Assembly: GCA_963791995.1 (NCBI GenBank)
Contig: CAWBUQ010000022.1
Coordinates: forward strand, 186,001 to 250,000
DNA length: 64,000 bases
Direction of reading: 5' to 3'
Origin: Bog-473 sp963791995
Lineage (GTDB): Bacteria; Actinomycetota; Acidimicrobiia; Acidimicrobiales; RAAP-2
Numbering within the stretch: the stretch's first letter is position 1; every line of letters starts with the position of its first letter. The position numbers were made by a program, and so were the translations under genes. Shown here piece by piece: positions 43,839 through 55,080 of the stretch. The notes beneath the pieces were generated by a model, which was not told the origin of the DNA, made no database searches, and was given only the letters and a program-made list of their open reading frames with translations.

Positions 43839-46099
43839 CGGACCTCACGCCCGCCCCCGACGCCCCCGTCGGCCTTCTCGATCCGCCGCGCCCGCTCGAC
43901 CTCGAGCCGACGGTGCCCGGTGAGCCCGCGGCGCGGGGCTCGGCGGCCTGGCCGCCTGGCCCGCGGCCCGGCCGCGTCGCCCGCTTCTTCCGGGGCAAGG
44001 AGAGCGATGCGCCCTGGGTGCGTCCCGCGCTCCTGCTGCTGCTCGTCGGCACGGCGGTCTTGTACCTGTGGGACCTGAGCGCCAACGGCTGGGCGAATTC
44101 GTTCTACTCGGCGGCCGCGCAGGCTGGCTCCAAGAGCTGGAAAGCCTTCTTCTTCGGCTCCTCGGACGCGTCCAACTTCATCACCGTCGACAAGCCGCCG
44201 GCCTTCCTGTGGCCGATGGAGATCTCGGCTCGCATCTTCGGGGTCAATTCGTGGAGCATCCTGGTGCCCCAGGCACTCGAGGGGGTCGCCACCGTCGGCC
44301 TGGTCTACCTGTCGGTCCGGCGCTGGTTCAGCGCGCAGGCGGCCATCCTGGCCGGCGCCGTAGTGGCGCTGACCCCGGTGGCGGCCATGATGTTCCGCTA
44401 CAACAACCCCGACGCCATGCTGGCCCTGCTGCTCACCGGTGCCACCTACGCGCTCGTGCGCGGGCTGGAGAAGGCGCAGACCAAGTGGCTGGTCCTGGCC
44501 GGCGCGCTGATCGGCTTCGGCTTCATCACCAAGATGATGCAGGCCTTCTTGATCCTCCCGGTCATGGCGGTCGTCTACCTCCTTGCCGCGCCGACCGGAT
44601 GGTGGCGCAGGGTGTGGCAGGTCGCGGTGATGGGCGCATCGGTCGTGGTCGCAGCCGGATGGTGGGTGGCCGCGGTGGCGCTGACGCCGGCAGCTGATCG
44701 CCCCTATGTGGGCGGCTCGCAGAACAACAGCATCCTCAACCTGATCTTCGGCTACAACGGCTTCGGGCGCCTGACCGGCAACGAGTCGGGCAGCGTCGGC
44801 GGTGCCGGCGGCGGCGGTACGAGCATGTGGGGCTCGACCGGCTGGACCCGTCTGTTCAACGGCTCGTTCGGCAACATGATGTCGTGGCTCTTGCCGGGCG
44901 CGCTGGTCATGGGAGCGGTGCTCTTGGTGCTCACACTCCGGGCCCGCCGCACCGACCGCGAGCGAGCAGGGCTGTTGCTCTGGGGTGGGTCGCTCGCAGC
45001 CATCGGGCTCACGATCAGCCTGGCCCAGGGCATCATCCACCCGTACTACACCGTCGCCCTCGCGCCGCCGCTCGGAGCGTTGGTCGGTATCTCGACCATG
45101 GGCCTGTGGGAACGGAGGGCCAGCTGGGCCGGCCGCGTCGGCCTGGCGGCCGGGTTGGGTGCGACGGTCCTCTGGAGCTATGTGCTGCTCGGCCGCACCT
45201 CGGACTGGTTCCCCGCGCTCGGGCCCTTCGTGCTCGTCGTCGGTCTGCTCGGTGTCGTCGCCATTCTGGCGCTGCCGTTGCTGCACAGCGTCCCCAAGCT
45301 CGCCATCGGCCTCGTCGCGGCACTCGGCCTCGGCGCTGCGCTCGCCGCGCCCTTGTTCTCCACGGTGGCGACGGCGGCCACGCCGCACACCGGGGCCATC
45401 CCGTCGGTCACCCCGACCCCTGCGGGTGGGCAAGGCGGTCCCGGCGGCTTTCCCGGGGGAGGCGGCGCGTTCCGCCGCGGCCTCGCCGGCGGCTTCCCCG
45501 GCGCACCCGGTGGCTTTCCCGGGGGCGCTGGCGCCCCCGGTGGTGCCGGCGGTTCCGCGGGCGGCTTCCCCGGCGCAGGCGGGTTCCCCGGAGGGACCGG
45601 GACGGGCACGGGATTCGGCGCCGGAGGTGGGTTCCGCCCGAGAGCGGGTGGCGGAGCCGGCGTCGGCGGCGCGGGATTCCTCAACGCCAGTCAGTCCAAC
45701 GCGGCTCTGAACGCCAAGCTCCAGGCCGACGCCGGTCGTTACACGTGGGCCGCCGCGACGGTGAACTCGAACAACGCGGCGGGCTACCAGCTCGCCAGCG
45801 GCGAGCCGATCATGGCCATCGGCGGGTTCAACGGGACCGATCCCGCACCCACGCTGGCCCAATTCGAAACGTACGTCTCGGAGGGCAAGATCCACTACTT
45901 CATCGCCAGCGGCGGTAGAGCCGGTGGCGGCGGTGGTGGCTTCGGAGGGGCGGGCGCCTTCGGGGGCACCGGCGGAGGGGGCGGTCCGGCCTCGAATTCG
46001 AGCGACGACGCTTCGCAGATCACCTCATGGGTGGAGTCGCACTTCAGCGCCCAGGCGGTCGGCGGCGTGACGGTCTACGACCTGACGACATCACGCTGA
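43835..46099 (+). CDS. GT39/ArnT-like membrane glycosyltransferase (YkcB-like)
   Basis: Predicted 754 aa with an ATGA overlap to the GT2-GtrA gene. About eleven membrane segments are present. The first periplasmic loop has the GT-C acidic/aromatic pattern NSFYSAAAQAGSKSWKAFFF and DKPPAFLW, and a later loop QGIIHPYYTVALAPP matches the family. A Gly/Pro/Phe-rich stretch (GGFPGGGGAFRRG and similar) of about 120 residues lies between the last membrane segment and a C-terminal extracytoplasmic domain with a second Gly-rich run. It should transfer a sugar from a polyprenyl-phosphate donor to a protein or envelope acceptor. The GT2/GT39 order matches the ykcC-ykcB pair of Bacillus. Confidence 0.88.
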   Translation: MTDLTPAPDAPVGLLDPPRPLDLEPTVPGEPAARGSAAWPPGPRPGRVARFFRGKESDAPWVRPALLLLLVGTAVLYLWDLSANGWANSFYSAAAQAGSKSWKAFFFGSSDASNFITVDKPPAFLWPMEISARIFGVNSWSILVPQALEGVATVGLVYLSVRRWFSAQAAILAGAVVALTPVAAMMFRYNNPDAMLALLLTGATYALVRGLEKAQTKWLVLAGALIGFGFITKMMQAFLILPVMAVVYLLAAPTGWWRRVWQVAVMGASVVVAAGWWVAAVALTPAADRPYVGGSQNNSILNLIFGYNGFGRLTGNESGSVGGAGGGGTSMWGSTGWTRLFNGSFGNMMSWLLPGALVMGAVLLVLTLRARRTDRERAGLLLWGGSLAAIGLTISLAQGIIHPYYTVALAPPLGALVGISTMGLWERRASWAGRVGLAAGLGATVLWSYVLLGRTSDWFPALGPFVLVVGLLGVVAILALPLLHSVPKLAIGLVAALGLGAALAAPLFSTVATAATPHTGAIPSVTPTPAGGQGGPGGFPGGGGAFRRGLAGGFPGAPGGFPGGAGAPGGAGGSAGGFPGAGGFPGGTGTGTGFGAGGGFRPRAGGGAGVGGAGFLNASQSNAALNAKLQADAGRYTWAAATVNSNNAAGYQLASGEPIMAIGGFNGTDPAPTLAQFETYVSEGKIHYFIASGGRAGGGGGGFGGAGAFGGTGGGGGPASNSSDDASQITSWVESHFSAQAVGGVTVYDLTTSR

Positions 46100-46156
46100 C
46101 GAGATCACGCTGACGACTTCACGCCGAGCGACCGGCGTCGCCGCACCGACGCGGCG

Positions 46157-46657
46157 TCAACCGAGCAGCTCCACGTAGCGCGAGTGGGTCGCCTCGTCGA
46201 AGGCCACGAAGCGGACTACCGACACGTCGGTGACCGCCGTGCCGACGGAGCGCACGGCGATGGCGGCGGCCTCACCCGAGGGGTAGCCGTAGACGCCGGT
46301 CGAGATGGCGGGAAAGGCCACCGAGCGCGCGCCCACCTCGTCGGCCACCGCCAGCGCGGCCACATAGCACGAGGCCAGGATCTCGGCCTCGCCCGCCGCG
46401 CCGCCGCGCCACACAGGCCCGACGGTGTGGATGATGAAACGAGCGGGCAGATCGAAGCCGTCGGTCACGACGGCGTCTCCGGGCGTACACCCGCCGATGG
46501 CCCGACAGGCTTCGCGCAACCTGGCCGCCCCGGCGGCCCGGTGGATGGCGCCGTCGACACCACCGCCGCCGCGCAGACCGGCGTTCGCCGCGTTGACGAC
46601 GGCGTCGACGAGTTCGGCTGTGATGTCGCCGCGCACCGTTTCGAGCCGGGGCGCCAC
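46157..46657 (-). CDS. Macrodomain (ADP-ribose/O-acetyl-ADP-ribose binding) protein
   Basis: Predicted 166 aa using GTG 46657, five bases after the stop of the preceding minus-strand gene; a GTG at 46636 is also possible. Macrodomain motifs: RGDITAELVDAVVNAANAGL, GGGGVDGAIHRAAG and FPAISTGVYGYPSGEAA. These are the ADP-ribose pocket residues of the MacroD-type class, including the Asn in NAAN and the GGGGVDGAI loop. It probably hydrolyses ADP-ribosyl esters or O-acetyl-ADP-ribose. Nearness to an unrelated secreted-protein gene suggests only shared transcription. Confidence 0.92.
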   Translation of the reverse strand: MAPRLETVRGDITAELVDAVVNAANAGLRGGGGVDGAIHRAAGAARLREACRAIGGCTPGDAVVTDGFDLPARFIIHTVGPVWRGGAAGEAEILASCYVAALAVADEVGARSVAFPAISTGVYGYPSGEAAAIAVRSVGTAVTDVSVVRFVAFDEATHSRYVELLG

Positions 46658-46661
46658 GGAG

Positions 46662-47476
46662 TCAGCCGCCGGCGGGCGCCGTGGTCGACGTGGCGCCGGA
46701 CGTGGGCGGGACCACCTTGAGCAGCGACAGCGCGTGGGTAGGTGCCTTCTCGCTGGTGGCCTCACCCCACTTCGAGAACGTCACCGTCCCGTGAATGACC
46801 GAGGACTTGGAGCCGGGGGTCGGGTTGGTGACCTCCTCGATGGGCAGCGGGGATCCCGCGGCGGGCACGTAGAGCACGGTCGGCACCTTGCCGCCGCTCT
46901 GGTCGCTGACGTAGCCGCGCACCACCAGCGCGCGCGCTGGCCGTGCACCGTCGTCGCGGTGCCGTAGGTGAAGGGACCGCTCATCTGGAGCTCGGACGCC
47001 ACCTGCGAGTTGAGCAACCCGCTCACCAGCTCGGCGAGGGAGCTGTTCGACGTCGGGAACGAGAGCCACGTGTTGGCGTACTTGGAGGACTGGGCGCTGG
47101 TGAGGCCGATGACGTTGTGCAGCGCCGCGGCGTTGCCCTTGATGTACCCGGTGGACCCGACCACGACCGCCGCCATGTGCTCGGTGGTGCCGCTCTTCTT
47201 CACGGTGAGCTGTTGCGCGCCCGAGGTCGTGCCGGTGTCGCCGATCACCGTGAGGCTGACGCCGCTCTGCAGCGCCGTCGACTCGAAGTGCACCCCTTTG
47301 GTCCCGACCGCCCGGATGGCTGCGCTGTATTCCGCCTGCGCGCTCGGGCCCGATGTTGCGGCGCCGACTGCGGCGCCGGCGCCGGCACCGAGGAGTGGTC
47401 CGACGGCCAGCGCCCCCAGGGCGCCGAGTCCCGCGCCGGCGGCGGCCGCGACGAGACGAATGGGGGATAGGTGCAT
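46662..47476 (-). CDS. Secreted protein, paralogue of the 47641 gene (frameshift near 46935)
   Basis: ATG 47476 opens a signal peptide rich in Ala and Gly. The mature region has VVVGSTGYIKGNAAALHNVI, a segment matching its neighbour (VVIGGISYVKGNTGGLQNLV), and later ANTWLSFPTS. The frame breaks near 46935; the continuation RALVVRGYVSDQSGGKVPTV in another frame ends at 46662, implying a lost base and about 271 aa. The C-terminus repeats a motif seen in the paralogue (FSKWGEA versus YSKWGEI). It resembles actinobacterial exported proteins of the LppX/LprG-like size class but no family is firm. Confidence 0.65.
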
Positions 47477-47640
47477 GTCTTTCCTTCACTCTCCTGGTGA
47501 GCCGGCCGTCGCGTTGATGCGGTCGCTCGAGCCCGGTGGGAACCCGTCCATTGTCCCACGACCGCTGCGGCCCCAGGGTTCGGCCCACGACGCCTGAGAC
47601 GAGCCTGAGCCCCGCCTGAGGCGGCGCGAGTCAGACGGAG

Positions 47641-48420
47641 TCAGACGGAACTGATCGGACCGATGGAGACCGAAGCCTGCGGCGCCGCGGGGCGCACGAT
47701 CTCGCCCCACTTCGAGTAGGTGATGTGCTCGGACGCAGTGGGCCGGCCCTGCGCGTCGACCGAATCCTCCTCGACGGGCACGTGCGAGCCGTGGGCGCGC
47801 ACGTACAGCACGACGTGGTCCGTCGTCTTGCCAAACGTCTGTGTCCCCTTGATCGCGTCGACTGCGGTGCCGTCGAGCGAGCGCGGATGACCGAGGGAGA
47901 GCGGGCCCTTGAGGGCCAGCTCCTTGGCGATGTCGCTCGAGCGGACGCCCGCCACGACCTGCGCGAACGCGGCGCTCCTTGTCGAGAACTCGATCCACTG
48001 GTTCGCCGTCTCACCGGCCTGTGACGCGCTCATGCCGACCAGGTTCTGGAGGCCACCGGTGTTCCCCTTCACATAGGAGATGCCGCCGATGACGACGATG
48101 GAGATCGACCCGGTGCCCATCATCACCATCTGGGTCCCCGACGCCGGCCCGGCATCGCCACTCTCGAGCAACGTCTTCTTGGATTGCGTCGAGGTCGAGG
48201 CGTAGTGGACCGACCACGAGTCGGTGGTGGCGACGGCCGCCCTGTAGAGCGTGGACGCGTCCGGCGCGCTCGAGGCCGATGCCCCAGGGGCGCCCCCGGC
48301 CGCGACGGCCACCACGGTCGCCAGGACCCCGAGGGCCAGGGCCCTCGACGCCAGGGGGCCGCTGATCAGGCGCCGGGCCGACAGGGGACCAGCCACCAGC
48401 TTCGTCGCCCGGAGCACCAC
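47641..48420 (-). CDS. Secreted protein of unknown function
   Basis: Predicted 259 aa from GTG 48420 (GTG 48417 is equivalent), with a GAGAGAGG site upstream on the minus strand. A long basic N-region precedes the hydrophobic core of a signal peptide ending near GASASSA. The mature domain shares a block with the neighbouring gene at 46662 (SYVKGNTGGLQNLVG, ANQWIEFSTR, ITYSKWGE), showing a tandem duplication. Both proteins lack Cys clusters and enzymatic motifs. Lipid or ligand binding on the cell surface is possible but not shown. It is divergent from recA; the gap holds the SOS box. Confidence 0.65.
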   Translation of the reverse strand: MVLRATKLVAGPLSARRLISGPLASRALALGVLATVVAVAAGGAPGASASSAPDASTLYRAAVATTDSWSVHYASTSTQSKKTLLESGDAGPASGTQMVMMGTGSISIVVIGGISYVKGNTGGLQNLVGMSASQAGETANQWIEFSTRSAAFAQVVAGVRSSDIAKELALKGPLSLGHPRSLDGTAVDAIKGTQTFGKTTDHVVLYVRAHGSHVPVEEDSVDAQGRPTASEHITYSKWGEIVRPAAPQASVSIGPISSV

Positions 48421-48569
48421 GTTCCTCTCTCGACCCTTCCCACCCGGTGACTAGTCGGACCAGTCAGACCAGTCAGCTTCGCACGATCGGGGGCGGCCAC
48501 CTGGTCGGCCACGACGACCGTTCTCCGCCGAGGCCTCACGTCGGGGGATCCCACGAGGGTCCACGTCCT

Positions 48570-48585
48570 ACGAACACGTGTTCGT
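48570..48585. promoter_or_regulatory. LexA binding site (SOS box) of recA
   Basis: ACGAACACGTGTTCGT is a perfect 16-bp palindrome that contains CGAAC-N4-GTTCG, the Gram-positive/actinobacterial SOS box. It lies 217 bp before the recA start and 150 bp before the divergent secreted-protein gene. The placement implies a promoter close by and a long recA leader. Damage-inducible control of recA by LexA follows from the motif. Confidence 0.88.
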
Positions 48586-48689
48586 TAATGTGGCCGAAGA
48601 GGCACTGCCCCGAGCGGGATGCGTCACACCCTCTCCGTAGGGTCACGACGAGACACCCGATCGAGGCCGGGCGCAGAGCAGGGCAACAC

Positions 48690-48753
48690 GGCAGTGCAGT
48701 GCGGCAGTGCAAGTGCAGCAAGTGCAGATGCGGCAGCAGTGACAGCAGTGCAA
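48690..48753 (+). repeat. GCAGTGC-rich repeat tract in the recA leader
   Basis: Between the SOS box and the recA start the sequence has at least five close copies of GTGCAG or GCAGTGC within about 65 bases. It is non-coding in any convincing frame. It could form alternate hairpins in the mRNA leader or be a slippage-prone tract. The rest of the 380-bp gap (48421-48801) shows only the SOS box. Confidence 0.55.
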
Positions 48754-48801
48754 CGACAGAGAAGACGCGACGTAGAGAAGCGAACAGCAGAGGAGAGAGG
48801 G

Positions 48802-50948
<2,147 letters not shown>

Positions 50949-51090
50949 GCACCACCTGGGCACCATCCCCAGCGCAGTACCCCGCCTCTCACGGGGCAGA
51001 AGCCTCCGGACCCTCTCCCGCCACTCCCACGGGTGACTGTCCGGAGCGCTTCGCGTCCGGGATCGTGCGGCGCCGATCCGAGCAGCCACA

Positions 51091-52014
51091 ATGGGTCTCA
51101 TGCCGCCAGCACAGTGGAAGCGACGGGCCTATCGCATCTTGGACCGCGTGGTGCCCACGGTGCCGTTCCGCTTCCTGCCCCCCAAGCAGTCGGTGCGTCT
51201 GGCCTTCAACGTCATCCTCGACCGTGAGCCCGACGCGGTCGGCGGGCCCGAGTACACCGAGCTGCTGGCGTCCGGCGCGCTCTCGCGGCACGGGGTGGCC
51301 GAGAAGCTGGCGCACTCCGAGGAGTTCCGCCGCCAGGTCCCCATCGGCAACGTGCTGCTCTCCATGCACGTCAGCCGCTGTGCGTTCGTCTCGGGGTTGC
51401 CCCGGGCCGCCCGGATCCTCGACCTCGGCGGGACCTACCAGGGGCTCGACGACGGCGCGCTCGTCCACCTCGGCTATCCCTACCCCTTCGAACGCCTCTT
51501 GGTGGTCGACCTGCCGGTCGAAGAGCGCGACGAGATCTACCAGAGCGGCTCGTCGGGCGCGCCGGTGGACTCCGAGCTCGGGCCGGTGGACTTCGCCTTC
51601 CACTCCATGGTCGACCTCGGCCGCTACGAGGACGGTTCCTTCGATCTCATCTACAGCGGCCAGTCCATTGAGCACGTCACCGAGGAGCAGGGCGCGCAGG
51701 TGGTGCGCGAGGCCTTCCGCGTCCTGGCGCCCGGCGGGTGGCTCTGCCTCGATACGCCCAACGGACCCCTCTGGCGCCTGCGCGGCGAGGAGCTGATGAA
51801 CCACGACCACAAGATCGAGTACGGCGCCGGCCAGCTCGTGTCGCTGCTCGAGGGCGCCGGTTTCGTGGTCACCGAGTGCAAGGGGCTCAACCTGATGCAG
51901 CGCGGTGCGGCGGCCGGCGTCTTCGACGAGGCGGAGGCCAGCGCCCACGCCGGCGTCTTCGCGGCGGCCGAGGACTGCCTGTTGCTGGCGCTGGTGGCGC
52001 GCAGGCCCCGCTGA
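51091..52014 (+). CDS. SAM-dependent methyltransferase with N-terminal DUF4214-like region
   Basis: Predicted 307 aa from ATG 51091 (ATG 51100 is close by). Residues 28-82 resemble the DUF4214 helical module (RLAFNVILDREPDAVGGPEY, AEKLAHSEEFRR), which often accompanies sugar- and surface-associated enzymes. The methyltransferase domain follows with motif I ARILDLGGTYQG, an SFDLIYSGQSIEHVTEE segment and RVLAPGGWLCLDTPNG. The glycine-rich SAM loop is atypical (LGGTYQG). The substrate may be a polysaccharide or glycolipid, by analogy with DUF4214 partners. It lies 142 bp after recA, where recX would often be found. Confidence 0.85.
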   Translation: MGLMPPAQWKRRAYRILDRVVPTVPFRFLPPKQSVRLAFNVILDREPDAVGGPEYTELLASGALSRHGVAEKLAHSEEFRRQVPIGNVLLSMHVSRCAFVSGLPRAARILDLGGTYQGLDDGALVHLGYPYPFERLLVVDLPVEERDEIYQSGSSGAPVDSELGPVDFAFHSMVDLGRYEDGSFDLIYSGQSIEHVTEEQGAQVVREAFRVLAPGGWLCLDTPNGPLWRLRGEELMNHDHKIEYGAGQLVSLLEGAGFVVTECKGLNLMQRGAAAGVFDEAEASAHAGVFAAAEDCLLLALVARRPR

Positions 52015-52044
52015 CGGCGGCGCCGGGCCGTGGTGGCGACGCCG

Positions 52045-53121
52045 CTAGGGCGTGGTGGTGGCCATGATGGTGTTCGGCACCAGCTCGACCCAGGTGTTGC
52101 CGGGCTGGAGCGTGTAGGGCACGCCGAACGCGTTCACGAATTGGGTCGGGTCACCGAGCGCGCCGCGGTGCCAGGTGGCGGGGAAGGCCATGCCGTTGCG
52201 GAAGATCTCGGCGGTCCCACTGGCGTTGGGATAGAGGTCCGCCTGCACCTCGAGGCCACCTTCGCTGTTCTCGAGCCAGGGGCCGTAGCTGATCTGCACG
52301 TACTGGACGATGACGTTGGGCGTCTGGTTCTGCGCGCCGTCGGCCAGCATGTCGGGTGTGGTCCCGTTGTAGAAGCGTTGGAACGTGTTGGTGGCAGGGT
52401 TCCACTTCCAGGTCACGTTCGAGGTGCCCGAGAAGTCGATGCGGACCGTCGACACCGGGGAACCGCCGCCGGGCACCGTGGCCGAGTAGGAGAACAGCGG
52501 CTGGGGCGGGGTGGTCATCGTCGGGTGCGTCCCATAGACGATGGAGGTCGAGGTGTAGTCCGCGTCCGGCGGGACCTTGCCCGGGGGGTGGATCATGAGC
52601 GAGTTCGACGATCCCAGGTCCACGTTGACGATGGGCGAGGCGTTGATGTTGGCCAGCACCGGGTTGATCCCGCCCACGTGGGCCAGCAGCGGGCTGCCGA
52701 GCTGCCCCAGAATGCCGATGTCGATGTTGCGTGCCGAGCGGGCCGGCCCGATCAGCGCGACGTCCTGGCACTGGAAGACGGCGGCGTAGCGGGTGATGCC
52801 GCCCTCGACCGGCTCCTCGAAGACGATGTCGGCCTTGTCCAGTCCGGACTGGGGCCGCGCGGCCGGGTAGTTGTCGATCTTGACGGCCATGGCCGGACGC
52901 TGGGGAACCGTGCCGGTGGGCGAGGGCAGCCCGGTCAGCGGGCAGGCCGGCTCGGGTGCGGTCGTGGTGGTGGTCGGCTTCACCCTCGCCGCCGCGTCGT
53001 GATGCGCCGCCGGCGAGGAGGAGCAGGCGCTCAGCACCAAGCCGGCGAGTCCGGCGCTGGCCAGGGCGCCCCACGCGAAGGGTCGGCGCGCCCGATGGCG
53101 AGAATCGTCGGCTGTGCCCAT
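52045..53121 (-). CDS. DUF3048 domain lipoprotein (YerB-like)
   Basis: Predicted 358 aa from ATG 53121. The signal peptide ends in the lipobox LVLSAC, followed by a Thr-rich linker. The DUF3048 domain carries MAVKIDNYPAARPQSGLDKA, VFEEPVEGGITRYAAVFQ and IGPARSARNIDIGILGQL, highly conserved in this family, and a second conserved half with NTFQRFYNGTTPDM and NVIVQYVQI. It would sit outside the membrane as a lipoprotein. YerB-type proteins are widespread in Gram-positive bacteria and their function is not known. No neighbour suggests a partner. Confidence 0.92.
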   Translation of the reverse strand: MGTADDSRHRARRPFAWGALASAGLAGLVLSACSSSPAAHHDAAARVKPTTTTTAPEPACPLTGLPSPTGTVPQRPAMAVKIDNYPAARPQSGLDKADIVFEEPVEGGITRYAAVFQCQDVALIGPARSARNIDIGILGQLGSPLLAHVGGINPVLANINASPIVNVDLGSSNSLMIHPPGKVPPDADYTSTSIVYGTHPTMTTPPQPLFSYSATVPGGGSPVSTVRIDFSGTSNVTWKWNPATNTFQRFYNGTTPDMLADGAQNQTPNVIVQYVQISYGPWLENSEGGLEVQADLYPNASGTAEIFRNGMAFPATWHRGALGDPTQFVNAFGVPYTLQPGNTWVELVPNTIMATTTP

Positions 53122-53284
53122 TTCTGCGGCACGATCGTAGGGGGGCCGCACCCACAAGTGGTGTCATGCACGCCCGGCGCGGCCCCAGACCCGTTCGGGC
53201 TCGCCCCGGGCGCCGCCGGCGGCCGCTCAGGCCATTCAGGCCGCTCAAACGCCGGCGGGCCTGCTCAGGGCGACGGCGGGCGGT

Positions 53285-54997
53285 TCAGGCCGTCACGCTG
53301 CCCGCCGCAGAGCCCGCGGTGGCGGCGGAACCGGTGTAGACGTCGGACCAGTTGCTCCCTGAGCTGCCATAGGAGGTGGCCGGACCCAGCCCGAAGCGCC
53401 CGTAGACGTTCTCCATGGCGCGGCGGACGACGTCGGTGATGGGAAAGGGACCCGGGATCACGAGGGACGACAGGGTGCCCGCGGTCGAGATCATGGAGAC
53501 GAAGCTCGCCGAGCCGCTGGCGAGGACACCCCCGCCGTTGCCCGGCGCGGTGTAGTAGGTCACGTCGGACCAGTTGGACTGCCCGGGGATGGGCGAGTGC
53601 GCCAGGACGTCGAGGTTGCGCGGCCCCGGCAGCGAGGGCACGTAGCGGTCGTACTCGCCGAGGATGACGTTGGCGAACGAGGCGCCGTCGCTCAGGTTGC
53701 AGCCGTCGAAGAGCCACGACGAGCCGTCGGTCACCACCATGGGCGCCTTCGCCCCGACCGATTGGTACATGGCCCCGATGAGCGTCGACTCGGGCCGGTT
53801 CACCGGCGCCTGGTTCCAGTTGACCGTGGTCAGGTCGGGCTGCTCGGCCGTGAAGGGGTCCTCGGCCGCGTCCTTGTAGCAGACCTGCAGGCGGTTGGGC
53901 CCGTTCGCGCTCGGTTCCAGGCGGATCTGGCGGTAGCAGGCGTTGGCGCCGAGGAAGGCCAGGTTGACGCCCGCGGCGTTGGCCTGTTCGGCGCCCTGGC
54001 GCATGGGCTGGGACCAGTACTCGTCGTGGCCCAGGCTGAAGAGGCACTTGTGGTTCATGAGGAGCTGTGGCCGCGCGTGCAGGTCGACGTCGGTCCAGTA
54101 GGTGAGGTCGAGACCTAGGCTCTCGAGGTGCATGAGCAACGGGAGCTCGTTGCCGACGAAGTCGGCCGCTCCCTGGGCCCAGGTTTGCGGATAGGGGCGG
54201 TCGAAGGACACCACCCGCGCCCGGCTGGCGAAGTTCGAGCCCCCGGTGCTGGTGCGACCGTAGTAGAGGCTGTAGTCACCCCAGAGGTTGTAGGCCTGCC
54301 ACGTGGTGACGCTGTTCTGCATGACATAGGACGCCATGGAGGTGTCGTCGCGCACGGTGAGCGGCACGAACTGCTGTTCCCCTCCGCTGCCCACGAGCTT
54401 GAGCAGGTAGCAGCCGGGCGGCCAGTCCTTGGTCACACTCAGCGTCATGGTGGGCTTCCACGGGCAGCTGACCGTCCCCGCCGCCGACAGCGTGGGTGCG
54501 GGTTGGGGCGTGGCGGCCACGAAGTCGGTCTGCAACAACAACCGCCCGCCGTGACCTTGGTAGTAGCCCATGCGGTACACCTGGGTCTGGACGGCCGAAG
54601 CCGTCGTGTTGATGAACAGCGCGACGTCGTCGCCTACAACCGCGCTGACGTGGCTGGCGAAGCCCTCGAGCGCGTGGTCGGGCTGGACCTTCGTGCAGAT
54701 CCAGTTGATCGTGCCGGGTTTGTTGTTCTCCGCGATCAGCCAGGGCGCGGTCGGGACCACCACGCCGCTCGGGAGCGTGGTCTGTTGCACCAACGGCGTC
54801 TCAGCACCCCTGTGGTGGCGGGCGTGCGCCGGCGGCTTCTTCGCGTTGCGAGTGGATCGATCGAACCTCCCCACTGCCGCGCCGGCCGCACCCAGCGCAG
54901 AGAGCTGGAGGAACTGGCGACGGTCGATCGGCTGCTCGGAGCTAGAGGCCCCTGGGGGGGTGGGTCCAGCACCGCCGTCCGGTGGGAGGGCCTGCAC
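53285..54997 (-). CDS. Tat-exported protein similar to N,N-dimethylformamidase large subunit
   Basis: Predicted 570 aa from GTG 54997. The N-terminus has a twin-arginine signal (DRRQFLQLSALGAAGAA) after about 25 residues. The body matches the DMFase beta-subunit C-terminal fold family, with a YRMGYYQGHGGRLLLQ strand pair, LWGDYSLYYGRT, SFDRPYP, a likely metal or catalytic cluster LMNHKCLFSLGHDEYWSQPM and ANACYRQIRLE. Proteins of this type occur as exported enzymes of unknown substrate. The small DMFase subunit is absent here. Genuine dimethylformamide hydrolysis should not be assumed. It is divergent from a hexapeptide acyltransferase gene. Confidence 0.8.
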   Translation of the reverse strand: MQALPPDGGAGPTPPGASSSEQPIDRRQFLQLSALGAAGAAVGRFDRSTRNAKKPPAHARHHRGAETPLVQQTTLPSGVVVPTAPWLIAENNKPGTINWICTKVQPDHALEGFASHVSAVVGDDVALFINTTASAVQTQVYRMGYYQGHGGRLLLQTDFVAATPQPAPTLSAAGTVSCPWKPTMTLSVTKDWPPGCYLLKLVGSGGEQQFVPLTVRDDTSMASYVMQNSVTTWQAYNLWGDYSLYYGRTSTGGSNFASRARVVSFDRPYPQTWAQGAADFVGNELPLLMHLESLGLDLTYWTDVDLHARPQLLMNHKCLFSLGHDEYWSQPMRQGAEQANAAGVNLAFLGANACYRQIRLEPSANGPNRLQVCYKDAAEDPFTAEQPDLTTVNWNQAPVNRPESTLIGAMYQSVGAKAPMVVTDGSSWLFDGCNLSDGASFANVILGEYDRYVPSLPGPRNLDVLAHSPIPGQSNWSDVTYYTAPGNGGGVLASGSASFVSMISTAGTLSSLVIPGPFPITDVVRRAMENVYGRFGLGPATSYGSSGSNWSDVYTGSAATAGSAAGSVTA

Positions 54998-55080
54998 GCT
55001 GCGAGTTTACCCAGGAGCTCGCAGGCGACGTGGGGTCAGGCGCGTCACGGGTCGGTCCCGGGACCACCTACCATTCCGGC

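Noticed and set aside
45420..46000. PE_PGRS-like separate gene within the Gly-rich part of the GT39 enzyme
   Set aside because: The Gly/Pro-rich stretch is in frame with the membrane enzyme and continues into its C-terminal domain; no separate start or ribosome site is convincing.
48447..48801. N-terminal extension of RecA using the frame open from 48447
   Set aside because: That region contains the SOS box and repeat tract. The standard RecA N-terminus appears from 48802 in another frame, just before the one-base break.
53285..54997. True N,N-dimethylformamidase
   Set aside because: The small subunit is missing, the protein is Tat-exported and the family is mostly uncharacterised. Only the fold is supported.
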